Shown one piece after another: positions 1 through 8,352 of a stretch of DNA of 42,094 bases (within the stretch, counting starts at the first letter, position 1; each line of letters begins with the position of its first letter). The notes beneath the pieces were generated by a model. That model searched no databases, was not told where the DNA came from, and saw only the letters and a list, made by a program, of their open reading frames with translations. The stretch comes from an uncultured Bacteroidales bacterium (GTDB taxonomy: Bacteria > Bacteroidota > Bacteroidia > Bacteroidales > Paludibacteraceae), in contig CALAUY010000027.1 in assembly GCA_937892015.1 (NCBI GenBank), positions 1 to 42,094 of the forward strand. The letters run 5' to 3'. A program made the position numbers and the translations under genes.

Positions 1-1063
1 CCATGCCAATAGAACCATAGATGAGCAGCGGCTTACGACCGAGCTTCTCGACCGTGAAGATAGCCACAAGCGTGAAACTGATATTCACTACGCCCATCAG
101 CACCGTCTGCACCATCGGGTTAGACATACCCACGGACGCGAAGATACGCGGCGCATAGTAGAGTACGGCATTGATTCCCACGGCTTGTTGGAAGACACTG
201 AGCATGATGCCTACGAAAATAACCAAGCCACCGTAAGTGAACAGCCTCTCGGTCTTTTCGGTAGCCGTGGCTTTAATCTCCGCCAATATATGGTGTGCCT
301 CATCAGCACCATTGATCTTTGTAAGGATAGCGAGTGCCTCATTGTCCCGTCCTGCGAGAGCGAGGTAACGGGGTGTCTCAGGCACAAGACAGATGAGCAG
401 TGCAAACAACCCTGCGGGTACTGCCTCGCTGACGAACATGTAACGCCAACCCGTGGCGGTCATCCATTCAGCACCCGGGAGAATGGTCATCAACCCTTCA
501 GCGGTTTTTTCCACAATAGGTTGCAGATGGTCGCCGAGGATAACAAAATTGACGAAATACACTACCAACTGACCGAAGATGATGGCGAACTGGTTCCAAC
601 TGACCAGTTTGCCTCGTATGTTCGCCGGTGCTACCTCGCCGATGTACATCGGGCAAATGGCCGATGCCAGTCCGACACCAATACCGCCGAGCACACGGTA
701 ACCGTTGAACGCCCACAGCAGGGATGCCGTCGGTTTGCCGGGCTCGAAGAAGAGGAACTCGGGATAGAACGAACCGAGTGCGGAAAGGAAGAACAGACAT
801 CCGGCAATGATGAGCGTACGTTTGCGCCCTAATCGCGAGGCGAGTAGCCCCGAAAGGGCCGAACCAATGATGCATCCGATGAGGGCCGACGACGAAGTGA
901 AACCGTGCAAGAACTCAGAGTAGTAGAAATCGTTTGCCCCAAGGAAAAACGCCTGTACGCCCTTTTCTGCGCCGGAGATGACTGCCGTATCGTACCCGAA
1001 GAGCAGACCGCCCAAAACAGCTACGAGAACAATCCCGTAGAGGTAAAAGTTATTGGTTTTCAT
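1..1063 (-). CDS. xylE: Xylose/H+ symporter, MFS sugar porter (partial, C-terminus outside window)
   Basis: This gene starts at the ATG at 1063 and runs off the left edge after 354 codons; family members have about 460-490 residues. It is an inner-membrane proton-coupled sugar importer of the major facilitator superfamily, sugar porter family. Visible marks: an N-terminal hydrophobic segment ending in GGLLFGYDTAVISGA, the loop 2-3 motif SRLGRKRT, the RxxGGxGVG region followed by PMYIGEVAPANIRGKLVS, the PETPRYL motif before the central loop, and QQAVGINAVLYYAPRIF in TM7, close to E. coli XylE. The ATG lies 15 bases after the xylA stop, so the two genes are almost certainly co-transcribed. That makes D-xylose the likely substrate, although sugar porters of this type can also carry glucose or arabinose. 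No xylulokinase is visible in the window; it may follow beyond the left edge. Confidence 0.93.
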   Translation of the reverse strand, partial: MKTNNFYLYGIVLVAVLGGLLFGYDTAVISGAEKGVQAFFLGANDFYYSEFLHGFTSSSALIGCIIGSALSGLLASRLGRKRTLIIAGCLFFLSALGSFYPEFLFFEPGKPTASLLWAFNGYRVLGGIGVGLASAICPMYIGEVAPANIRGKLVSWNQFAIIFGQLVVYFVNFVILGDHLQPIVEKTAEGLMTILPGAEWMTATGWRYMFVSEAVPAGLFALLICLVPETPRYLALAGRDNEALAILTKINGADEAHHILAEIKATATEKTERLFTYGGLVIFVGIMLSVFQQAVGINAVLYYAPRIFASVGMSNPMVQTVLMGVVNISFTLVAIFTVEKLGRKPLLIYGSIGM

Positions 1064-1078
1064 GTTGATTCTAACGTT

Positions 1079-2389
1079 TTAGATGTACATGTTCAGGATG
1101 GCTTCATAGAGTTCCTGTTTGCCGCTTATCTGTTGCGGTTCGCCGTGTTGCTTGGCATATGCCACCATCTCCTCCAAGCTCATTCGGCCGTCCTCGAAAC
1201 GCTTGCCCTCACCTTGATCGAACGAGGCGTAACGCTCTTTGCGCAGAGCCGGTATGGGTGAGTTCTCGAGGATGTCGGCAGCTGCGATAAGAGCCCTGGC
1301 AATGGCATCCATGGCCGCAATATGTGCGATGAAGAGGTCGTCGAGGTCGGTGGAGTTGCGACGCACTTTGGCATCGAAATTCATGCCCCCATCGTGCAAT
1401 CCGCCGTTGCGGATGATGTGCATCATCGCTTGCGTCAACTCGAGTACATCGATAGGGAACTGGTCGGTGTCCCAACCGTTCTGGTAGTCGCCGCGGTTGG
1501 CATCAATAGAGCCGAGCATGCCATTATCGACTGCACAGCATAGCTCATGCTCGAATGTGTGGCCGGCGAGTGTGGCGTGGTTGACCTCGATATTCACCTT
1601 GAAATCTTTGTCCAGTCCGTGCGCGCGGAGGAAACCAATGACGGTCTCTGTGTCCGCGTCGTACTGATGTTTGGTAGGCTCCATCGGTTTCGGTTCGATG
1701 AGGAAAGTGCCCTTGAACCCTTTGGAACGTGCATAGTCGCGAGCCACCGTCAGCATCTGTGCGAGATGTTCCTTCTCTCGTTTCTGGTCGGTATTGAGGA
1801 GCGACATGTACCCCTCGCGACCACCCCAAAAGACGTAATTGGTGCCACCCAACTCAATCGTGGCATCGATGGCGTTCTTGATCTGCACGGCCGCACGGGC
1901 TACGACATCGAAATTGGGGTTAGTAGCCGCCCCGTTCATGTAGCGCTTGTGGCCGAACACGTTCGCCGTGCCCCACAGCAGACGAATACCTGTCTGCTCT
2001 TGCTTCTCCTTGAGATATGCCACCACAGCTTTGAGGTTCGACTCGTACTGCTCAATCGTGTCTGCCTCTGCTACGAGGTCAACATCGTGAAAACAATAAT
2101 ACTCGATGCCCATTTTCTGCATGAACTCAAACCCCGCATCCACCCGCTGTTTGGCGATTGTGATTGCATCCGAGCCCTCTGCCCACGGAAATGTTTTCGT
2201 TCCCCCGCCGAACTGGTCGGTTCCTTCAGCGCAGAGTGTGTGCCACCACGCCATGGCGAACTTGCACCATTCGGATAGTTTCTTGCCGGCTACAACACGA
2301 TGGGCATCGTAGTAACGGAAAGCAAGCGGATTCTTGCTTTGCGGTCCTTCATAACGGACCTTGTCGATGTTCGGAAAAAATGTTTTCAT
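1079..2389 (-). CDS. xylA: Xylose isomerase
   Basis: Converts D-xylose to D-xylulose in the cytoplasm, the first step of xylose use. At 436 residues it has the usual length of class II xylose isomerases (E. coli about 440). The catalytic His101 and Asp104 sit in CFHDVD. The sugar and metal site motifs follow: GGREGYMSLLNTD, the LIEPKPMEPTKHQYD segment, NIEVNHATLAGHTFEHE and GSIDANRGDYQNGWDTD. The metal-binding Glu, Asp and His residues of the TIM barrel are all present. The gene is 49 bases downstream of folK and 15 bases upstream of the symporter gene. I see no xylose regulator (XylR) beside it. The folK-xylA gap does not show a clear TAnnTTTG promoter, so it may depend on read-through or on a promoter I cannot recognise. 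Confidence 0.97.
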   Translation of the reverse strand: MKTFFPNIDKVRYEGPQSKNPLAFRYYDAHRVVAGKKLSEWCKFAMAWWHTLCAEGTDQFGGGTKTFPWAEGSDAITIAKQRVDAGFEFMQKMGIEYYCFHDVDLVAEADTIEQYESNLKAVVAYLKEKQEQTGIRLLWGTANVFGHKRYMNGAATNPNFDVVARAAVQIKNAIDATIELGGTNYVFWGGREGYMSLLNTDQKREKEHLAQMLTVARDYARSKGFKGTFLIEPKPMEPTKHQYDADTETVIGFLRAHGLDKDFKVNIEVNHATLAGHTFEHELCCAVDNGMLGSIDANRGDYQNGWDTDQFPIDVLELTQAMMHIIRNGGLHDGGMNFDAKVRRNSTDLDDLFIAHIAAMDAIARALIAAADILENSPIPALRKERYASFDQGEGKRFEDGRMSLEEMVAYAKQHGEPQQISGKQELYEAILNMYI

Positions 2390-2438
2390 GTGTTTATATA
2401 TGTTTGTGCTTTATTTCGTTCTGAAAGGATATGCTGTT

Positions 2439-2897
2439 TCAAGCGAATGGGAAAATCTCCGCAAGGGGAATCTTGACGAAATCGCGTTCGTCCATTCGGG
2501 GATGAGGCAGTGTGAGTCGTTTGGAGCGGACACACACGGGGAAGAGGGGGAAATCGGTGGAGTCGGCGGGCATGTCGAACGCCATCAAAAGGTCGATATC
2601 TATCTCGCGGTCGTGATAGAGTGGTTGACCGTCCGAAAGGCTTGTTTTCTCTGTCCTGCCGAGAGCCCTCTCGATGTCTTGCGTCACGTAAAGAACGCGT
2701 TGCGGCGAGAGGGCAGACGTCAGTTTGACGCATATATTGCAGAACTCGTGTGTACTTGTGAAACCAACGGGTGTAGAGTAGTGGTACTGAGAGCGAGCCA
2801 ACACCCGTCCTACCTCGCTGTTGAGGAGAGAAACGGCCTGACTGATAGTCTGTTCACGCTCGCCCAGATTGGCACCGATAGAGAGATAATAAATCAT
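2439..2897 (-). CDS. folK: 2-amino-4-hydroxy-6-hydroxymethyldihydropteridine pyrophosphokinase (HPPK)
   Basis: Transfers pyrophosphate from ATP to 6-hydroxymethyl-7,8-dihydropterin in folate synthesis. The 152-residue protein is a normal single-domain HPPK. It begins with LSIGANLGERE, the family's N-terminal motif, has the pterin-contacting Phe/Asn region (HEFCNICVKL), and carries the HPPK signature HDREIDIDLL with the two Asp residues that bind Mg-ATP. It ends with LPHPRMDERDFVKIPLAEI, also typical. Its ATG overlaps the cvpA stop codon as ATGA, which suggests translational coupling. No folB or folP is visible nearby, so the gene is separated from the rest of the folate pathway here. Confidence 0.95.
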   Translation of the reverse strand: MIYYLSIGANLGEREQTISQAVSLLNSEVGRVLARSQYHYSTPVGFTSTHEFCNICVKLTSALSPQRVLYVTQDIERALGRTEKTSLSDGQPLYHDREIDIDLLMAFDMPADSTDFPLFPVCVRSKRLTLPHPRMDERDFVKIPLAEIFPFA

Positions 2898-3454
2898 TCT
2901 GTTTGCAGGTCTGATGAGTCTTCAGATGTGGTCTCCAAAGCGGCATTGGAGGATGCCATCTCGGGGAGATACTTCACCAACTGACTCTTAGCTATGGAGG
3001 CCAGGTCGAGTGTCGGTTGGAAAAGCCGCGACTCGCTTTTGGCCTCTTGTTTGATGAGGGGGTAATACGGTTCGATGAAGACAATGAGGTTGAGTAGCAG
3101 CGACATAATCAGTGCCCCAAGAGCACCGCCGAAAACAGCTCCAACCAGTCGATTGAACCAATTGAGGTCCACTTTGCGGAGAAAACGGGTAATGCCGCGT
3201 GCAAGTAGTTTGCACAGCAGCGCAACACCCATAAAAAGCAGTACGTACGCAAGGGCCAGTGCGGCTCGATCGGGCATATTCAGCACGGAGAGCAGGAGTC
3301 CGGCGAACTTGGGAGCAAGAAACTTGCCGGCCATCACTCCGCCGAGAATGGCAATGACGGACGTGAACTCCCGCACGAAACCGCGCAGCAGTCCACGTCC
3401 CAGCCCGTAAACCATGGGTAGAAGAATCACGATATCTAACCAGTTCATTTCCAT
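2894..3454 (-). CDS. cvpA: CvpA family inner-membrane protein
   Basis: A 186-residue membrane protein of the CvpA (colicin V production) family. It shows four hydrophobic segments at about residues 6-22, 30-50, 62-85 and 100-125. The family's N-terminal pattern is present: an early Asp in NWLDIVILLP, then the glycine-rich GLGRGLLRGFVREF. The family is linked to colicin V export in E. coli and to envelope integrity, but its biochemical role is not settled. The C-terminal 45 residues are hydrophilic and rich in Ser, Thr and Glu. The gene starts 18 bases after the lipoprotein gene and overlaps folK by four bases. A second in-frame ATG two codons downstream (3448) is an equally possible start. 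Confidence 0.88.
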   Translation of the reverse strand: MEMNWLDIVILLPMVYGLGRGLLRGFVREFTSVIAILGGVMAGKFLAPKFAGLLLSVLNMPDRAALALAYVLLFMGVALLCKLLARGITRFLRKVDLNWFNRLVGAVFGGALGALIMSLLLNLIVFIEPYYPLIKQEAKSESRLFQPTLDLASIAKSQLVKYLPEMASSNAALETTSEDSSDLQTE

Positions 3455-3472
3455 GGTTTATCTATCAGATAA

Positions 3473-4606
3473 TCAGTTCTCTCCGTATTCCACACAATGA
3501 TTGGGATACCAAGCTTCATCGCCCTTGTAGAAATCCACGTCGGCCATACTGCGCAGGGTGATGGACCAATCATATACATCGTGTGCGTATCGGGCGTTGT
3601 CGCGGTACTGACCGAGAATGCCGGTGATGTTACCCTTCCAATTGGGGCAATCGCTGACGCCTGACGCATCTGCACCCGGGAGATAGAAATACGCGAACTT
3701 GGCGTACTCAGAGCAGCTAACGAGCGTGCGGTTAGTGCCATCGGTGATGATGCGGCTCTGCGGGTAACCTACATTCTGCGTAGTGGGGGCAAACACGTTG
3801 GCGTTGCTGTCTTTCTCGGGATCACCCGTGCTACAGTTGCTCAGCGTGCCGTTGGTCTCGTACTGTCCCGTGTAATAGACGTTCTTAACGCAAATCAGCT
3901 TACCGTCCCATTGGCGCATCGTTGTCTCGTCGGTGATGGCTTGGAAAGTGGCGATACTGATTGTATCTACTTGCAGCTTGGTGGCATCGGGTCGCCCGAT
4001 ACGTTTGGTGGCCAGTTGGAAACGTGCCCAAGGGATGCGCCCGGGTGCCCAGCCCACTTTCTGCGAAGCATTGCTGGCGGTGTAGTTGTTGTTGTACGAG
4101 GGCACGCATAGCTGCGGCTGATCGGCGTATCTGCCCACGGCCAGACCATTGACGCGGATGATAATCTCCTGCCCGAGCGGGTACATACCATTGACGCTGG
4201 AACCATCGACACTGATGCGCAGTGCCTGCTGTTCACCATTGACAATCTGCTGAATACAGAGGGTCTTATAGAAATTGCCGCCATAATCGTCGGTGGTGAT
4301 GCGACCACGGATGTAGATTCCGTTGCCGTTGGCGGGCAACGTGTCAATCGAGAAGAGCCACGTCCCATCACCGTTATTCGCGCGCGTACGATATAGAGAG
4401 GTGTCGCTCCAATAATTGCCTTGCTCGGTCATGAAACGGTCGAGAAAGTCGTTGAGAGTATAGATTGTGCCGCCATCAGCCGCCACCAACTCGCTGACTT
4501 GGCTCTCCGTCAAGAAAGCGGATTCGGGGGAAATCGGGTCGGGCGTGCATGCGCTCAACGCCAATGCGGCGAGGGCGATTGCAGAGATATAAAGAGTCTT
4601 TTTCAT
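3473..4606 (-). CDS. DUF5689-like lipoprotein, probable partner of the TonB-dependent receptor
   Basis: A 377-residue lipoprotein. The signal peptide is followed by a lipobox LSAC, which puts the acylated Cys at residue 20. The body resembles the DUF5689 fold found in Bacteroidota: a segment starting near residue 45 (YTLNDFLDRF), then an OB-like stretch with IYIRGRITTDDYGGNFYKT and IIIRVNGLAVGRY. It starts 12 bases after the stop of the large receptor, so the two are one transcript. Proteins of this family are often encoded just after TonB-dependent receptors and are thought to sit on the outer membrane and help bind the substrate; the ligand is unknown. It is not a SusD homologue by sequence. 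Function beyond surface exposure is inference. Confidence 0.72.
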   Translation of the reverse strand: MKKTLYISAIALAALALSACTPDPISPESAFLTESQVSELVAADGGTIYTLNDFLDRFMTEQGNYWSDTSLYRTRANNGDGTWLFSIDTLPANGNGIYIRGRITTDDYGGNFYKTLCIQQIVNGEQQALRISVDGSSVNGMYPLGQEIIIRVNGLAVGRYADQPQLCVPSYNNNYTASNASQKVGWAPGRIPWARFQLATKRIGRPDATKLQVDTISIATFQAITDETTMRQWDGKLICVKNVYYTGQYETNGTLSNCSTGDPEKDSNANVFAPTTQNVGYPQSRIITDGTNRTLVSCSEYAKFAYFYLPGADASGVSDCPNWKGNITGILGQYRDNARYAHDVYDWSITLRSMADVDFYKGDEAWYPNHCVEYGEN

Positions 4607-4618
4607 TGTCGTATGCGA

Positions 4619-7600
4619 TTAGAATTTATACGTGCAAGTCAAGAAGAAATTGGTGCCCCATGCGTAGTAATATTTAGCGGGGTATTTCCATACGTTAGTG
4701 GCGATGCGCGAGTTGACTTTGTCGTCCGCGCCCTGGATAGTCTGTCGCGGCAGACGGGCCTGCTGGTAACCGCCGGTCTTGAAGTGCGTGTTGTTGGTGA
4801 GGTTCGTCACACTCAGGTTGATAGAGATACTCTGGCGGTTCTTGAGATAAATCAGTTTACCGACCGACACGTCAATCAAGAAACGTTGATACCACTTGTT
4901 TGACGTAAGACTCTCTTGCCTATCAAGCAGGTTGTACGGGTACTTGAGTCCGCTGTATCCGTTGGCTTTAACGAACTGCACCGAACCGTCGTCGTTGAGG
5001 TTGCGTGCATCGTACGAGCCGTTCTGGTTTTGACCATCGGCCACATTGCCGTACCAACCATTGACGCTCGTCCCGTCATCACGTGTGCCCGTGTACAGAC
5101 CCATCATACGGCGACTGGGAGCGTAGCTGAGGTAGTTCCAATCGAAATAGCTGACGGTGATGTCGGCGAACCACATCTTCGGATGGAAGAACCCGAGTTT
5201 GAGCGAGGTGTTCAGTTGCGGACCATTGCTCACTTTCAGTCCCTTAATCATGACGCTGTCGCGCAACTCATAGACATTGCCTTGCGTCGCATCCTCGGTC
5301 ATCGCCATCCCGTTCTCTGCACTGGTGACGCTGTACGCGTTGCTGGTGTAATGGAAATCGCCGATGGCAAGGGCGGGTGTCAGTGTGAAATATTTGCCGA
5401 GCTTGAACGCCGCTGCTGCCTCTATGCCGCGATGCACTTTGTTGATGCCCGTCAGTGCCTGATTGACGAACGTGCGCGTCTCGTCATCGTAGTAACCGTT
5501 AAGCTCCGTGCCGTTCCAGTAATGCGTCTGGAAAGCAGTGATGCGGCCACGAACGATGGGATAATTGAACTCGTACGTCAGGTCGTAGCTCACACGTTTC
5601 TCGTCAGAAGCATAGTAATCCTTGAGGTTTGTGGCGTTGTCGTGCGTATAGATATTCTTCACCACGCGGTCGTGCACACGCGAAGAGATATAGGCATCAC
5701 GCGCGAGAGGAGCTGCCGTCTCGGCCAGTGCGTTCACACGTAATTGGTTGTGACCGTCAATCTTGTACGTTGCACCCAGTTTGAACGACGGGTCAACAAA
5801 GAGGTGGTCGTATCCCTCGTATGCCGAATGGTAGTTGCCCTTCAGCACGTCCTCATAACTCTTGCCGAGATAGTACTTCGCCTCGTCCTCGTCGGACTTG
5901 ATGAACGCTTGATACCAAGCGCGGCCGTTGAGCATGAAACTGGTGCGGCTGAAGTACGAGGCATTGATTTGCAGCGCATAGTAGAGCTCCACTTCGTTCC
6001 ATTTCCATTCGTTCTGCGCCCAGAGCTTGGCACCGCCCATGTTCATCGAGTAGAAATACCCGAAGAGGTCGCCCTCTTTCACACTTCTGTAGAGCGTAGC
6101 GGGGTCGTTGGTGATGTTGTTCTGGCGCACGAGCTCAATCTCGGTTTGAGTCATGCCGATGTTCGACGCAAGCTCTTTGATGTCACGGTCAGCGAACGCA
6201 TCGATATCTATCCATTGATTGCCGCCAAGCAGGTCGTCAATAGTCTTGTAGTGGACGCCGGTGGACGATTTCAGCTCAAGTCCGGCGAGTATCTTCAGGT
6301 GGTCCACTTTGCTGTTCGAGTAGAGTGCATGTGCAGCCACCTCGCCGATATCGTTGTGCCGACGCTCAACGATATAGCGTGCCGAACCGGTCGGGTCGGC
6401 CTCGTTGTTGGCGTAATTGGCAGCGTACAGGGCGTCCCAGTTAATCTGTGTCGTCACGTTGTCGCGTGAGGTCCAGAGGTCTGTGAGCGTACGATAAGCA
6501 TCCATGTCCACCGAACCGCCGATATAATGGCCGTTGTATTTGCCTCCCTCGCCTACACTCTTGCCGTTAAGGTCCTTGTTGATGAACGTGCCATCGGGCG
6601 ACAGCTGACCATCGTAGTAGAAAGACGGCATATTGCGGTAATAGTCCGGACGCGGGTCAGGCGCATTGAAGAACGTGAGGGCGGAGTTGCTGTACGCCGA
6701 GTAGTGCATGCCCAGTCCCACTTTCAGGCTCTGTTGCGGGTCAATATCCCACTCATACGAAGCGATGATGGTCGGGTCGAAACTCTTCACCTCGCGTGAG
6801 TTGCGCGGCTTGCCGTTCTGATAACCCCAATACGGATTATAGTAGATGGAGCCGGTCAGGTCAACGCACTCTTGCGTCACGCCCGCGTTCTGCCCGCGAC
6901 GAGTGGGTGCACCGAACGTGATGAGCGAGAGGCGCTTACTGTTGCCCCAACGTTTCTCTGCCGAGAAGAAATAACCGAACGAGTTGTAATCCGACCCCTC
7001 GCCGATGATGCCCTTGATGTCCAAAATAGGGCTGTATCGCCATGCCAACTGTCCGACAAACGCCCAACCGTTGTCGAGCAATCCGCTCGCATACGTGGCC
7101 GTGACGCGCCCCTTGTAGTTGCGGTTAGATGCGGCAATACCCACTTTCCAACCCTGTGCGTAACGAGTGGCATCCATCAGGTAGTTCGTCGATTGTCCGA
7201 GACCACCGAAACTGAAGTTATTGGCCTCGATGCCGTTCACCACCTCGCGGTTGCGGCTCGCATCGTTGAGACCGCCCATCGCGCTGTAGTTGAACGTACC
7301 GCGCTCAGCAGTCGTGAAATTGATGCCGTTGATGTAGTACGTCTCTGCCGTCTGGTCGTATCCGCGCCCACGGTAACGAGCCGTTGACCAAGCGTAACTC
7401 GTCGTGTTGTTGAACACATCTATCGATGCGCTCGAACCGCTCGACATGGCTTGACTCTTGCCCTCATCATCGTTCAGGTCCGCATCCGTGAGCGTCAACA
7501 AGATCTCGTCTTGCATCTCTCGTTGGATGTCCGTTTGCAGGCTGATGACACCCATATCGTTATCGCCCGCTTTGAGGCTGACTACCTGAATGTCAGTCAA

Positions 7601-8293
7601 GTAGCCGTCTGCTTCGAGGATAACCTCCTCGTCCACCGCGTCTAAATAGACGAGCGAAAACTCGCCCTGCGCATTAGTGGTCGTGGAGATGTCCTGCCCT
7701 GCCAGCGTCACTTTGACACCCATGAGAGCTTTTCCGGTATCACCTGACGTAAGTTGTCCTCGCAATCGGGTAATTCCTTGTTCTGAGATGGAGTGTTGCG
7801 TTGACTCAACGGGTTGTTCGACTTGACCTTGTATAGGTTGCGGCGCAGCAGGTTGTTCGGTCGGACCTTGTACAGGTTGCGGCGCAACAGGTTGTTCGAC
7901 CTGACCTTGAACAGGTTGCGGTTCGGCAGGTTGTTCTGCTTTACCTTGAATAGGTTGTGGTTCGGCAGGCTGTTCTGCTTTACCTTGAGCAGGTTGCGGC
8001 GCAACAGGTTTAACATTCTTGCCTTTTTTTGCAATATCGTCCACTTTAAGCCAGGAATTAATGCCCTTCAAAAGAATACCATCTTTGAAGCGCTTACTAC
8101 CAACCTGTTGAATGGTATATTTGAAGTTGTGTACCCAAGACGGAATCTTTTCGCCTGTTAGGTAGTGGGTTGCACTCACATCAACCATTACAGTATCTCC
8201 TACATGAAACGATGACATCTCCTGCTGTCCGCTTTGTGCAAATAGATTGCTCAAACAGAAGCAAGCAATGATTAGTAGAACTGTCTTTTTCAT
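4619..8293 (-). CDS. TonB-dependent outer-membrane receptor with SH3-like and Pro/Gln-repeat N-terminal extension
   Basis: A 1224-residue outer-membrane active transporter. Domains in order: signal peptide 1-19 (cleaved after FAQ); residues 28-88 with the pattern VGDTVMV, YLTGEKIPSWV, YTIQQV and INSWLKVDDI, which resembles the SH3-like wall-binding segment of phage and bacterial amidases; five 13-residue repeats of the type PQPxQGxxEQPxx at about 98-162; a CarboxypepD_reg-like beta-sandwich at about 176-260; a plug domain from about 265 to 400; and a long beta-barrel ending in an aromatic residue (TCTYKF). The barrel and plug are ordinary for large Bacteroidota receptors, and a DUF5689-like lipoprotein follows. 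There is no SusD, so a polysaccharide role is not supported. The substrate is unknown. Energy would come from an ExbB-ExbD-TonB complex such as that encoded at 11342-13368. Confidence 0.9.
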   Translation of the reverse strand: MKKTVLLIIACFCLSNLFAQSGQQEMSSFHVGDTVMVDVSATHYLTGEKIPSWVHNFKYTIQQVGSKRFKDGILLKGINSWLKVDDIAKKGKNVKPVAPQPAQGKAEQPAEPQPIQGKAEQPAEPQPVQGQVEQPVAPQPVQGPTEQPAAPQPIQGQVEQPVESTQHSISEQGITRLRGQLTSGDTGKALMGVKVTLAGQDISTTTNAQGEFSLVYLDAVDEEVILEADGYLTDIQVVSLKAGDNDMGVISLQTDIQREMQDEILLTLTDADLNDDEGKSQAMSSGSSASIDVFNNTTSYAWSTARYRGRGYDQTAETYYINGINFTTAERGTFNYSAMGGLNDASRNREVVNGIEANNFSFGGLGQSTNYLMDATRYAQGWKVGIAASNRNYKGRVTATYASGLLDNGWAFVGQLAWRYSPILDIKGIIGEGSDYNSFGYFFSAEKRWGNSKRLSLITFGAPTRRGQNAGVTQECVDLTGSIYYNPYWGYQNGKPRNSREVKSFDPTIIASYEWDIDPQQSLKVGLGMHYSAYSNSALTFFNAPDPRPDYYRNMPSFYYDGQLSPDGTFINKDLNGKSVGEGGKYNGHYIGGSVDMDAYRTLTDLWTSRDNVTTQINWDALYAANYANNEADPTGSARYIVERRHNDIGEVAAHALYSNSKVDHLKILAGLELKSSTGVHYKTIDDLLGGNQWIDIDAFADRDIKELASNIGMTQTEIELVRQNNITNDPATLYRSVKEGDLFGYFYSMNMGGAKLWAQNEWKWNEVELYYALQINASYFSRTSFMLNGRAWYQAFIKSDEDEAKYYLGKSYEDVLKGNYHSAYEGYDHLFVDPSFKLGATYKIDGHNQLRVNALAETAAPLARDAYISSRVHDRVVKNIYTHDNATNLKDYYASDEKRVSYDLTYEFNYPIVRGRITAFQTHYWNGTELNGYYDDETRTFVNQALTGINKVHRGIEAAAAFKLGKYFTLTPALAIGDFHYTSNAYSVTSAENGMAMTEDATQGNVYELRDSVMIKGLKVSNGPQLNTSLKLGFFHPKMWFADITVSYFDWNYLSYAPSRRMMGLYTGTRDDGTSVNGWYGNVADGQNQNGSYDARNLNDDGSVQFVKANGYSGLKYPYNLLDRQESLTSNKWYQRFLIDVSVGKLIYLKNRQSISINLSVTNLTNNTHFKTGGYQQARLPRQTIQGADDKVNSRIATNVWKYPAKYYYAWGTNFFLTCTYKF
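7812..8006 (-). repeat. 39-bp coding tandem repeat, five units, inside the TonB receptor gene
   Basis: Five head-to-tail units of exactly 39 bases (7812-7850, 7851-7889, 7890-7928, 7929-7967, 7968-8006) encode the 13-residue PQPxQGxxEQPxx repeats between the SH3-like segment and the carboxypeptidase-regulatory-like domain. The units differ mostly at a few codons. Because 39 is divisible by three, unit gain or loss would keep the reading frame and only change the length of the periplasmic linker. Confidence 0.95.
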
Positions 8294-8352
8294 TAGTATT
8301 ACTATTTGTGTGTGTTAATATTGTTTTCGTTGTTGCCTCAAAACGCAGCAGT

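Noticed and set aside
185..832. 215-codon rightward frame at the left edge
   Set aside because: The opposite strand encodes the sugar symporter with all its motifs in one uninterrupted frame.
1547..2278. 243-codon rightward frame opposite xylA
   Set aside because: Shadow of the xylose isomerase gene; sequence has no family pattern.
4916..5743. 275-codon rightward frame inside the TonB receptor gene
   Set aside because: It lies opposite a receptor with clear full-length similarity; no family pattern, no ribosome site. The frame is open because of codon bias on the other strand.
4619..8293. SusC/SusD polysaccharide system
   Set aside because: The next gene is a DUF5689-like lipoprotein, not SusD, and no glycoside hydrolase or sensor lies nearby.
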